A stretch of 64,000 nucleotides of DNA, taken from the NCBI RefSeq assembly GCF_900089495.1, contig NZ_LT605203.1, positions 2,285,420 to 2,349,419 of the forward strand, written 5' to 3'. This document shows positions 56,453 to 64,000 of this stretch, in pieces. The notes under the pieces are model-generated. The model did not search any database and was not told where the DNA came from. It saw only the letters and a program-made list of their open reading frames with translations. Source of the DNA: Thiomonas sp. X19. GTDB lineage: Bacteria > Pseudomonadota > Gammaproteobacteria > Burkholderiales > Burkholderiaceae_C. The translations under genes and the position numbers were made by a program. Within the stretch, counting starts at the first letter, position 1, and each line of letters begins with the position of its first letter.

Positions 56453-56545
56453 AAACCACCGTTTTCGAGAGCACTTGAAACGAGAGCGCACCAGGCCGCA
56501 AATCAACGGCTTGGCGTTCTCGGTTCCCTTGCTCGATTGATGGTG
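56453..56545 (+). repeat. 93-bp repeat, copy 2 (empty MITE site)
   Basis: AAACCACCGTTTTCGAGAGC to GATGGTG. It equals copy 1 at 48104-48312 minus the MITE; at the insertion point it reads GCGCACCAGGCCGC. Copy 2 lies just upstream of ihfB. Confidence 0.75.
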
Positions 56546-56604
56546 TACGCCCGGTGTCATGCCAGGTGAGTGTCGAGAAAATCCCGCCCCCTTCCACTCC
56601 AACC

Positions 56605-56934
56605 ATGCTCCGCTCCGAACTGATCGACCGCCTGGCTGAGCGCCACCCGCACCTTGCGCGCAAGGATGCCGAAGAAAGCGTCGAGGTCATTCTGGAGGCC
56701 GTCATGCAGGCTGTGGCCGAGGGCAAGCGCGTGGAGATTCGCAACTTCGGAGCCTTCAGCGCTTCCGAGCGCCGGGCGCGTCAGGTGCGCAACCCGCGAT
56801 CCGGCGAAACGTTCATGGCGCCGGCCACGCGGTCGCCAAGGTTCAGGGCCGGCAAGCCGCTCCAGGCGCTGGACCCGATGCAAGCCGGACCAGCGCTTGC
56901 CCTGGCCTCCATCGATTCACTGCCGCAACAATAA
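56605..56934 (+). CDS. ihfB: Integration host factor beta-like protein
   Basis: The 109-residue HU/IHF fold protein has MLRSELIDRLAERHPHLARK, VEIRNFGAFSASERRARQVR (beta-arm start) and NPRSGETFMAPATRSPRFRA. The RNPRSGE arm with the conserved Pro is intact. The C-terminal tail is longer than in E. coli. IHF bends DNA for integrases and regulation. A copy in accessory DNA beside trb genes suggests an element-borne version. Confidence 0.88.
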   Translation: MLRSELIDRLAERHPHLARKDAEESVEVILEAVMQAVAEGKRVEIRNFGAFSASERRARQVRNPRSGETFMAPATRSPRFRAGKPLQALDPMQAGPALALASIDSLPQQ

Positions 56935-56977
56935 CGAAGACGGGGCTGGTCGTTGCGATCCAGACGCCCGTCTTCGT
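56934..56977. terminator. Bidirectional terminator-like hairpin
   Basis: ACGAAGACGGG (56934-56944) pairs with CCCGTCTTCGT (56967-56977), with a further CTGG/CCAG inner stem. It lies between convergent ihfB and trbI. Confidence 0.6.
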
Positions 56978-57025
56978 CCACCCACAGCCCTTGCCTCCGT
57001 CGTTGCGGAAGTACAGTCTCGCCTC

Positions 57026-58507
57026 TCAATTCCCTGGATACGGCGGCAGAATCATCGTCCGGTTCACCAGCACGTTGAAGGTGTAGCCCGGCCGGATGTT
57101 CAGGGTGGGTTGCAGGTTCAGGTTCTTGTTCAGCAGATTCGTGCCGACGCTATCGATCTGCTGCGACAAGGCCCCCGCAGCCTGCTGGCTGGCGCTGGGC
57201 GTGTTGAAGGCGCCAGCGTTCTGCGGCTGGCTCAACTGCGCCCCCACTCCCAGCAGGCTCATCAGGATGGCGCTGCCGAAGATGCGCATGAAGTGGTTGT
57301 TGACCTCATCACCCAGGCCGCTCTCGCCCTGCCCATCCGCGCCGACCATGCCTTTCAGGTCGATCATCGACCCGTTGGGGAAGATCAGCCGGTTCCAGGC
57401 CACCAGCACGCGGCTCTGGCCGTAGGCCACGGAGTTGCTGTAGGCGCCGATGACCTGGGTGCCCTGCGGGATCAACACGATGCTGGGGTTCAGGCTGTCA
57501 TAGACCGTCTGCCGCACCATGCCGGTGATGGTGCCGGGGAGGTCGCTGTCGATGCCGGTTTGCAGCACGGCCGGGATGACCGAGCCGGCGAACAGTTCGT
57601 GGTTCGAGGCTTTGGGCTGCACGACCGCAGCCAGGTAGCCGTTGCCGTCCTGGTGCTGCTGGACATCGAGGAAGCCCTGGTTGCCGGATGGCTGGTTTGC
57701 ACCTGGTGCGCCGGGGAGTCCACCCAGGCCACCCAGGCCGCTGAGAGACGCCAGCAGCTTGCGCACATGGGGGTCGTTCGCGGCCTGCGGGTTCTGCGCC
57801 AGGGTCTCGGTGAGCCTCTTCTGCAAGGCCAGGATTCCGGTCGGGCTGGCTTGCTGCGCGAACTGACCGCCGCCCTGCGACGACTGCATGGATCCCGCGC
57901 TGGTCTTCGCCAGATGGGCGCTCTGCGAGGCCAGCACCAGGCCCTCAAGCCGTTTGTAGTGGTTGTCCACCAGCCACTGGTGATATTTCTCGGCAGGCGT
58001 CGGGCCTGGGGTCTGTCCAGCCTGCAGCGCCGCGCCCTGTGTCAACGCGGCACCGGCGCCACTCGCGGCATGGGGCGCCAACGATGCCGATGTGCCGCCG
58101 GGAACGGCCGGAACACCGCTGGCGTCACCGCCTGTACCACCATTCGCTGCCGTCGCGTGCACAATGAAGGCACGCTGCTGCGCCGCACTCGGCGCCGGGG
58201 CCTGCGTCATGCCCACCTGATCCGTGCTGCTGGCTGGCGCTCCTGCTGGAGCGGCAGCCTTGTTGCCCGACGTGGCGATGCCGACCAGGATCAAGACCGA
58301 CAAGGCACTCAGTCCACCGAAGATCAGCGTCTTGCTTTTCTTCGACAGGCGTTTGCCCTGCTTCGGGTCGGCCTTGAGCTTCATGCCCTTGGCGTTCTTG
58401 CCCGCCTTGGCGACCTTGCCGGGGCCGATGACATCGGCAATGGGTGGCAAGGCTTGCGGCAAGGCTGCACCCTCGATGGCGCCTACGGGTTGGATTGCTT
58501 CACTCAT
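57026..58507 (-). CDS. trbI: TrbI/VirB10 channel protein
   Basis: The 493-residue protein has one N-terminal membrane helix (TLIFGGLSALSVLILVGIAT), a Gly/Ala/Pro-rich periplasmic linker and the VirB10 C-terminal barrel: HELFAGSVIPAVLQTGIDSD, LIPQGTQVIGAYSNSVAYGQ and VLVAWNRLIFPNG. TrbI spans both membranes in the type IV core complex. It is the third gene of the trbF-G-I run, 34 bases after trbG. Confidence 0.93.
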   Translation of the reverse strand: MSEAIQPVGAIEGAALPQALPPIADVIGPGKVAKAGKNAKGMKLKADPKQGKRLSKKSKTLIFGGLSALSVLILVGIATSGNKAAAPAGAPASSTDQVGMTQAPAPSAAQQRAFIVHATAANGGTGGDASGVPAVPGGTSASLAPHAASGAGAALTQGAALQAGQTPGPTPAEKYHQWLVDNHYKRLEGLVLASQSAHLAKTSAGSMQSSQGGGQFAQQASPTGILALQKRLTETLAQNPQAANDPHVRKLLASLSGLGGLGGLPGAPGANQPSGNQGFLDVQQHQDGNGYLAAVVQPKASNHELFAGSVIPAVLQTGIDSDLPGTITGMVRQTVYDSLNPSIVLIPQGTQVIGAYSNSVAYGQSRVLVAWNRLIFPNGSMIDLKGMVGADGQGESGLGDEVNNHFMRIFGSAILMSLLGVGAQLSQPQNAGAFNTPSASQQAAGALSQQIDSVGTNLLNKNLNLQPTLNIRPGYTFNVLVNRTMILPPYPGN

Positions 58508-58541
58508 GTCTATGCCCCTGTGTTGACTTGGGTTTGCTGAA

Positions 58542-59531
58542 TCAACGTGCCCAGAATCCGGCGTTCACCTGCTCGTGATGGCAGGTGACGGCGCGGGAGT
58601 TCTTGCCCACGCCCAGCACCAGCTTGAACCGGGTCGGCAGTCCATCGATGACGTAATAGCCATGCACCAGGCGGCTGTTCAGGAGTTCGGTGCTGCCGCC
58701 CGTGGTGTTGAACACGGCAGGTGCGTCGGTGTATTTCATCGTGCTGGGCATCTGCAGATAGGTGTGGCCGCCACCGGCGAACACGCGCGTCGGCATCAGA
58801 TCCGCGTTGTCCAGATCGGCATGGTTGTCGTCGGCTTTGCAGCGGAAGTTGAAATCCAACTTGGCCGGGTCGATGTCACCGAGAGGCGCGACCACGGCTT
58901 GTTGGTGTGCTTCGACCTTGGCCTGCTCGGCTGCGCGCTCTTGCGCGGCTTGCTGCTGAAGATTGATGACCAGCGCCTGCGGGTCATAGAACCCAATCAG
59001 CGGCACATAGTTGTGCGCATCACTCACCAGGGTCATGTAATACACCCGGCCAGCGTCGGTGGTGACCACCAGGTTGGTGACCAACCCGGCCTGGGTGGGT
59101 TTGACGATCACCACGGGGCGGTTGCCGGCGTCGGTCGGCTGCACCAGCCAGCGCACCGAGTCGCCGATGCTCAGGCTGGTGATGTGCTCCCCGGCCAGCA
59201 GGTTGATGACACAGACATGCAGCGGCGCGCAGGTGATCGTCGGGTGGCTTTGGCCGTAGGCGTACATGACGGAGCCGTTGGTGCCGATGATGTCGTTTGC
59301 AACACCGGTTTGCAGCCATTGCTGCGCGGCGGCGTCGGTGGCGCGGTCAGACAGGGGCACAGGTGGGGTTTGATCAATCAGTTCGTGGCTGGTGCGACCG
59401 TTGTCAGGTGTGCCGACCGCCGGTGTGCTGGCGGTGCGCCGGACAGGCACAAAGCCAATCACGGGTTGGTCAGCAGCGAAGGCTGATGTGAAGAGCGCAA
59501 AAAGAGAGGCGGCAACGAGAGTGCGTTTCAT
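58542..59531 (-). CDS. trbG: TrbG/VirB9 outer-membrane complex protein
   Basis: The 329-residue protein has a signal peptide (SLFALFTSAFA). VirB9 motifs include SVMYAYGQSHPTITCAPLHV, the N-terminal domain VCVINLLAGEHITSLSIGDS, and a C-terminal part with FAGGGHTYLQMPSTM and GYYVIDGLPTRFKLVLGVG. It joins VirB7/B10 homologues in the core. trbF lies 30 bases upstream. Confidence 0.92.
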   Translation of the reverse strand: MKRTLVAASLFALFTSAFAADQPVIGFVPVRRTASTPAVGTPDNGRTSHELIDQTPPVPLSDRATDAAAQQWLQTGVANDIIGTNGSVMYAYGQSHPTITCAPLHVCVINLLAGEHITSLSIGDSVRWLVQPTDAGNRPVVIVKPTQAGLVTNLVVTTDAGRVYYMTLVSDAHNYVPLIGFYDPQALVINLQQQAAQERAAEQAKVEAHQQAVVAPLGDIDPAKLDFNFRCKADDNHADLDNADLMPTRVFAGGGHTYLQMPSTMKYTDAPAVFNTTGGSTELLNSRLVHGYYVIDGLPTRFKLVLGVGKNSRAVTCHHEQVNAGFWAR

Positions 59532-59561
59532 GGGGGTTCTCCAGAATGGGGGTTTGTGGAA

Positions 59562-60206
59562 TCAGGACACGCTCTGCGTCCAGTTGAGCGACTGAATGAA
59601 GATGCCCAGCGGGTTGTCGAGCATCACTTGCGGCTTGTCAGCCAGCCTGGCGTCCACGCCGACGGTGATCTGCGCTTTCCAGTGGGTGGTCGTGCTGTTC
59701 TGTCCAGGAGTGGCCTTGGTCTCGGTCCAGTTCACCTGATAGGTGTTGGCCCCGGTCGGCAGCACGCTGTTGACCTGGGGGTTGACGGTGTCGGCGGCGC
59801 CGAACGGACTGTGAGCCTTGAACCAGTCGTTCAGGGTGTTGGCAGCATTGCTGGACAACATGGCGTAGCTGCGATTCAGCAGGGTCTGCTGCGCGCTCTG
59901 GTCGGGCAGCACCATGCGGGTGTTGACGATCCAGTTGGCGAGCTGCGCCTCGATGATGCGTTGGGTGACACCGGAGCCGTCGCTGGGGGTCGCCACCGCG
60001 ATGGGGCTGCCCATCCTGTCGATGGCGACGACGAAGGGCTTGATCTTGCTTTGGGCACCGATGTAGGCAACACCCACGACGGCCACAGCGGCCACGGACA
60101 GCGCGGCGATGGCGGCGATGCGCCAGCTTCGCGCCCGGGAGATTTGATCGCCGTAGCGTTCATCCCACTCGCGGCGGGCATTCAGGTAAGGGTTGGCTTG
60201 GGCCAT
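59562..60206 (-). CDS. trbF: TrbF/VirB8 inner-membrane assembly protein
   Basis: The 214-residue protein has an N-terminal YLNARREWDERYGDQI, a single membrane helix (IAAIAALSVAAVAVVGVAYI) and a periplasmic NTF2-like VirB8 domain (IIEAQLANWIVNTRMVLPDQ, YQVNWTETKA). It follows the overlapping small gene that ends at 60182. It is the first gene of the core module trbF-G-I. Confidence 0.92.
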   Translation of the reverse strand: MAQANPYLNARREWDERYGDQISRARSWRIAAIAALSVAAVAVVGVAYIGAQSKIKPFVVAIDRMGSPIAVATPSDGSGVTQRIIEAQLANWIVNTRMVLPDQSAQQTLLNRSYAMLSSNAANTLNDWFKAHSPFGAADTVNPQVNSVLPTGANTYQVNWTETKATPGQNSTTTHWKAQITVGVDARLADKPQVMLDNPLGIFIQSLNWTQSVS

Positions 60207-60619
60207 GGTGGTGCTCCTGGGGGATTGAGAGTTGCTGAGGGCTTATGGCAAGGGGGCGCAAAGCGTGAACACATGGGTTCAGCGACGGATGCGGCGGCTC
60301 CAGGCGTTTTGAAGGTCGATGCCGATGTGCCAACCCAACCCAGGCCGCTGCGGTCACGGGGCGGGTTGGCGGCGGGTGCTGCGGCGACGGGCGCGCCAAT
60401 GAACTGCAGCAGGTGGCCGCCGGAGTCACCGCCGAAGTTGGTTTCCTCGATCGAGAAAAATCCACGCCTGCGCATCCGCCCCAGTTTTTCGAGATACCGG
60501 GCGCGCTTATCGGGGCCAACGGCGCCATCCGCACGCATGGCGCGGTCCACGATGGCGCTGGACTGTGCGATCTTGAGTTGTTTGCCGGCATCGACCAGGC
60601 TGGATTCAAGTGGTGTCAT
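60182..60619 (-). CDS. Hypothetical protein upstream of trbF
   Basis: The 145-residue product starts at ATG 60619, 8 bases after the stop of the next upstream gene, and overlaps the trbF start by 25 bases. The first 80 residues are helical and charged (SSLVDAGKQLKIAQSSAIVD, RARYLEKLGRMRRRGFF); the rest is low complexity. Function is unknown. Confidence 0.5.
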   Translation of the reverse strand: MTPLESSLVDAGKQLKIAQSSAIVDRAMRADGAVGPDKRARYLEKLGRMRRRGFFSIEETNFGGDSGGHLLQFIGAPVAAAPAANPPRDRSGLGWVGTSASTFKTPGAAASVAEPMCSRFAPPCHKPSATLNPPGAPPWPKPTLT

Positions 60620-60627
60620 GGCCGCGC

Positions 60628-60879
60628 TCACTGGATGTAAAGGTTGAACTGTGGGTCGCGCAGGATGACGGCGACGGACGGCTTCCACAGGATCTGGTAG
60701 CCAGAATGGCGGCCGTTGGTGTAGGGGTAGGCCTCGCCGTGCCGCATGCCAGCTTCGGTGAGTTCCCAATCGCCACGGGCATTGCGCTGTTGCAGCCCTA
60801 GGCGCTCCAGCAGGCGGTTGGTGGTCACGGCAGGTTCATGAATCAGCGCGCCCAGGCCGGTCGAGTTCAGCGTCGCCAT
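60628..60879 (-). CDS. Small KilA-C/antirepressor-like protein
   Basis: The 83-residue product reads TTNRLLERLGLQQRNARGDW, ELTEAGMRHG and HSGYQILWKPSV, which looks like the end of phage antirepressor (KilA C-terminal) domains: a short winged DNA-binding unit. It may regulate the trbF-G-I operon that it heads. The match is by pattern only. Confidence 0.5.
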   Translation of the reverse strand: MATLNSTGLGALIHEPAVTTNRLLERLGLQQRNARGDWELTEAGMRHGEAYPYTNGRHSGYQILWKPSVAVILRDPQFNLYIQ

Positions 60880-61214
60880 GGGTTCGGAGTTCCGGGGCAG
60901 CGCCGCGCGGAAGCCATCGAGGTGCTGGCGACCGGTATGTCTCAGTCAGTGCCTTGACCGATGTCTGGACGGACGATGCAACTGTACGGGGAAGTACCGG
61001 TCACCACGCGAGGCAAGACCAAGGCCGGGCGCGCGTGCGAGACACTCGATCCGAGGCTCGTGGCTCGCATACCCCCCGTACACCTGATCAGCCTTGACCC
61101 GGCATGTATCCGCATGGTGCATGCGCGGAACAAGGACCTAACTGACGACATCGACTCGCGACATATCCTGTCGCACCAGCCTCGCACAATGTTCTCACAC
61201 CACCGGAGAACAGC
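60880..61214. other. Divergent intergenic region
   Basis: 335 bases between the minus-strand trb operon and the plus-strand AAA+ gene. A 95-codon frame at 60961-61248 exists but has no ribosome site and overlaps the AAA+ gene; I do not regard it as a gene. It should hold both promoters. No clear operator was seen. Confidence 0.4.
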
Positions 61215-63338
61215 ATGCGACGCAGCCGCCATGAACTCGAGTCCCTGATCGGGCGTGACAACAGCCCCCAGGAGCCCATCGTCCACTTATGGATGCTGCG
61301 CATGCTGGTCCCCATGGGTGGGTTACGTGTTCTGATCCGGGAGTCGATCGGTGTTCCCGACCTGTTGACCCAGCTAGGCATCTCATCCTCTGCGATTGAC
61401 GATGGCGGCAGCCTCAATGCCCAAGCCCGTCAGGCCAGTACCTTGGTCAAACAGATGTGGGAGCGTGCCGAGCGCACCGCCCACAAGCTCACGCCATCCG
61501 AAGCCCTCGTCGCCAACATCGGGCGGCTGGCCGCGTTGGTGAACCTTTCCCCAACCGAGTGCCGCATTCTGGAGTTCGCCAGCCTCTTGCATGCCGTGCG
61601 CGACCTGGACGATACTGCGGACAGTCTGGGGCAATTATCGACATCCCGAACCCTGGGTGTCCTGGAAAAACTCCTGGGCCTGCCCGAGTCTGAGGTGAAA
61701 CAAGCCCTGTCTTCCAGCGGCCAGTTGGCGCGCTGCGGGTTGCTGACCTTGGCGCGCAATGGTCACTGCACCTTGAAAGGCAAGCTCGATCTGTTGTCCG
61801 ACAACTTCGCCGATGCCATCCTCGCCCCAGACACCGAGCCGCTGTCGCTGCTACGAGGTGTCGTCACGCCCAGCCCGCCGTCAAAGCTGCAGCTCAGCGA
61901 CTATCCGCATCTGGGCTTGAACCTGCAGATGCTCCAGGGGTATTTGCAGGAAACCCAGGCGCAGCACAAGCCCGGGGTCAACATCCTGCTCTACGGCCCG
62001 CCCGGCACCGGCAAGACCGAACTCAGCCGCACCCTGGCGCACGAACTGGGCTGTGATCTCTTTGAAGTGTCCACCGAGGATGACGAGGGTGACCCGATTG
62101 GCGGCGAAGCCCGCTTGCGTGCCTATCGCGCAGCGCAGCGCTTCCTGGAACGCCGCAGGGTGATGATCCTGTTCGATGAAATCGAGGATGTGTTCAACAC
62201 CGAGGAGGCCCCGTCCATGTTCAACGGCCTGTTCCGCCGATCTGGCGGCGGCCGCGAGCGCAAGGGCTGGATCAACAAGAGTCTGGAAGCCAACCCCGTG
62301 CCCACCTTCTGGCTGACCAATTCCATCCGCAGCCTGGACGCCGCCTACATCCGCCGCTTCGACTTCGTGCTGGAACTGCCTGTGCCGCCGCAGCGCGTGC
62401 GCGAGACCATCGCTACCGAATGCGTCGGGGAGCTGGCCGATGCGCCCACCCTGCGCGCACTGGCATCCAGCAACGACCTGGCGCCCGCCGTGCTCACCCG
62501 CGCTGCGTCCGTGCTGCAAACAATCCAGTCCCGCATCCCGACCGGCCAAAGCAACACAGCGCTGCTGCAACTGGTGAACAACACGCTGCAGGCGCAAGGC
62601 CATGCACGGGTGAAGGCGAGCGACCCCAACCGCCTGCCGGACACCTACGACCCCGCCTTCATCCACGCCGACACGGATCTGGCCGCCATGGCTGCCGGCA
62701 TCCAGCAGGCCGGCAGTGCCCGCCTGTGTCTGTACGGCCCACCAGGAACAGGAAAGACCGCCTACGCTCGCTGGCTGGCCCGGCGGCTGGATCGTCCCCT
62801 GCTGGTCAAGCGCGCCTCCGACCTGCTCAGCAAGTGGCTGGGCGAGAGCGAACAAAACATCGCGCAGGCTTTCCAGCAAGCCGAGAGTGATGGCGCGGTG
62901 CTGCTCATCGACGAGGTGGACAGTTTCCTGCAGGAGCGGCGTGGGGCTACGCATTCCTGGGAAGTCACGCAAGTGAACGAGATGCTCACGCAAATGGAAG
63001 CCTTCTCCGGCGTATTCATCGCCACCACCAACCTGATGGATGACCTGGATGAAGCCGCCTTGCGCCGCTTCGACCTCAAGGCCCGCTTCGACTACCTCAC
63101 TCCCGAGCAAGCCTGGGCCTTGCTGCGGCGTCAATGCAGCCATCTTGATCTGCCGTCGCCCGAGCCCGGCTTGCGCAAGCATCTTGACCGACTGGGTCTG
63201 CTCACGCCGGGTGACTTTGCCGCCGTGATTCGTTGCCACCGCTTCCAACCGATGGTCAGCGCACGCAGTTTGGTGGAGGCGCTCAGTGCCGAATGCGCCC
63301 TCAAGCAGGGCCACAAGGCAGCCATTGGTTTCGTTTGA
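61215..63338 (+). CDS. Tandem AAA+ ATPase
   Basis: The 707-residue protein has two AAA+ modules. Module 1 (about 250-420) has YGPPGTGKTELSRTLA and VMILFDEIEDVF. Module 2 (about 490-680) has YGPPGTGKTAYARWLA, AVLLIDEVDSFLQERR, TNLMDDLDEAALRRFD and the FtsH/Cdc48-like LSKWLGESEQNI. The N-terminal 240 residues are helical with no named domain. It resembles classical CDC48-like remodelling ATPases. The nuclease-like gene follows 18 bases later. Confidence 0.88.
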   Translation: MRRSRHELESLIGRDNSPQEPIVHLWMLRMLVPMGGLRVLIRESIGVPDLLTQLGISSSAIDDGGSLNAQARQASTLVKQMWERAERTAHKLTPSEALVANIGRLAALVNLSPTECRILEFASLLHAVRDLDDTADSLGQLSTSRTLGVLEKLLGLPESEVKQALSSSGQLARCGLLTLARNGHCTLKGKLDLLSDNFADAILAPDTEPLSLLRGVVTPSPPSKLQLSDYPHLGLNLQMLQGYLQETQAQHKPGVNILLYGPPGTGKTELSRTLAHELGCDLFEVSTEDDEGDPIGGEARLRAYRAAQRFLERRRVMILFDEIEDVFNTEEAPSMFNGLFRRSGGGRERKGWINKSLEANPVPTFWLTNSIRSLDAAYIRRFDFVLELPVPPQRVRETIATECVGELADAPTLRALASSNDLAPAVLTRAASVLQTIQSRIPTGQSNTALLQLVNNTLQAQGHARVKASDPNRLPDTYDPAFIHADTDLAAMAAGIQQAGSARLCLYGPPGTGKTAYARWLARRLDRPLLVKRASDLLSKWLGESEQNIAQAFQQAESDGAVLLIDEVDSFLQERRGATHSWEVTQVNEMLTQMEAFSGVFIATTNLMDDLDEAALRRFDLKARFDYLTPEQAWALLRRQCSHLDLPSPEPGLRKHLDRLGLLTPGDFAAVIRCHRFQPMVSARSLVEALSAECALKQGHKAAIGFV

Positions 63339-63356
63339 ACACTTCGGAGCACAACA

Positions 63357-64000
63357 TGTCGCACGGTCTGAGCAAATCCCGCATTACCAGCAACCGCCAA
63401 TGCCCCAAACGGCTGTGGCTGACCGTCAACCGCCGCGACCTCTTGGACGACACGGCGACCAAGGCTGCCATGGAGACCGGCCACAAGGTCGGCGCCATTG
63501 CCCAGAGCCTGGTGCCCGACGGCGTTCTCATCGACATCAAAGACTTGCGCATAGCCCTGCACCAGACCACGCTGGCCTTGGCCGCCAAACCCCGCCGCCC
63601 AATCTTCGAAGCCACGGTGCAACACGCGGGCGTGCTGGTGCAGGCCGACGTGCTCATTCCCCAGGGGAGGCGCTGGCGCATGGTGGAGGTCAAATCCTCG
63701 GCCCGTGTGAAGGACAATCAGGTGGAAGACGCCGCCATCCAGAGCTGGGTGTTTCGTCAGGCCGGGGTGCCGCTGTGCGGCGAGGGCATTGCCCACATCA
63801 ACACCGCGTTCGTCTATCCCGGAGGCGACAACTACGACGGACTGCTGATCGAACAACACCAGTCCGACGCCGTGGCCGCGTTGCAACCCCAGGTGCCCCA
63901 GTGGATCGACGCCGCGCGCAAGACGTTGAGCATGAAACGGGAGCCAAAGATTGAACCCGGCGCGCAATGCACCGATCCCTTTCCCTGTCCGTTCCAGGCC
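63357..64000 (+). CDS. DUF2779-type nuclease-like protein, truncated by the window end
   Basis: The frame is open from ATG 63357 to the window end (214 codons). The start SKSRITSNRQCPKRLWL and the later core WRMVEVKSSARVKDNQVEDA give the Cys pattern and the Glu-x-Lys of a Cas4/RecB-like PD-(D/E)XK nuclease, as in the N-terminal part of DUF2779 proteins. The 18-base gap to the AAA+ gene suggests co-transcription. Confidence 0.7.

Noticed and set aside
60961-61248. 95-codon frame before the AAA+ gene
   Set aside because: It has no ribosome site, overlaps the AAA+ start and has composition unlike a protein.

Overview
The window looks like accessory DNA of a GC-rich betaproteobacterium, probably Burkholderiales. 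A Thiomonas-like organism is plausible, but this is inferred from gene style only. The pointers are a Bordetella/Burkholderia-type H-NS protein, IHF-beta, a SWIB-domain protein and trb-type conjugation genes. No rRNA, tRNA or CRISPR array was seen.

Region 1 (1-17.6 kb) is one arm of an integrative conjugative element. It holds the end of trbL, a trimeric autotransporter adhesin, small plasmid-type genes, three tandem Toprim-like paralogues, an LPD7-like protein, an ArdC-like anti-restriction protein, a small beta-barrel-like protein, the coupling protein TraG and the pilin peptidase TraF. It stops at a 55-residue scrap of a P4-type integrase and a 46-residue scrap of a type III methyltransferase. 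A short leader motif recurs before many of these genes.

Region 2 (18-30.2 kb) is a defence island. A C5 cytosine methyltransferase (+) converges on a tightly packed minus-strand operon: an ankyrin/sigma-70 fusion, a MORC-like ATPase, a Z1 helicase-like protein, a PD-(D/E)XK protein, AIPR and Vsr. All but the sigma factor resemble a known restriction-linked gene set. The sigma factor is joined to it by an ATGA overlap and is the most interesting element here.

Region 3 (30.4-46.2 kb) is a graveyard of nested insertions. A PIN-domain gene is broken by an IS5-like element that itself carries a group II intron in its transposase, by a second antisense group II intron, and by an ISAzo13-type element at its 3' end. 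After dinB, an ISNCY-like remnant and an H-NS gene, a SWIB gene is split by an IS3 element whose left terminal repeat is itself split by an IS1111-type element.

Region 4 (46.2-49.5 kb) is an integron cassette array without an integrase (CALIN-like), with attC-type sites and cassette genes such as GFA and TfoX families. It contains a 110-bp MITE whose empty site is preserved in a paralogous repeat at 56.5 kb.

Region 5 (49.5-56.9 kb) has three secreted beta-propeller proteins built from near-identical blades (one fused to RCC1 repeats, one to LysM), a membrane protein/winged-helix pair behind a double palindrome, a lipoprotein and ihfB.

Region 6 (57-60.9 kb) carries trbF-trbG-trbI on the minus strand, far from trbL. 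Region 7 (61.2-64 kb) carries a tandem AAA+ ATPase followed by a DUF2779-type nuclease-like gene that runs off the window.
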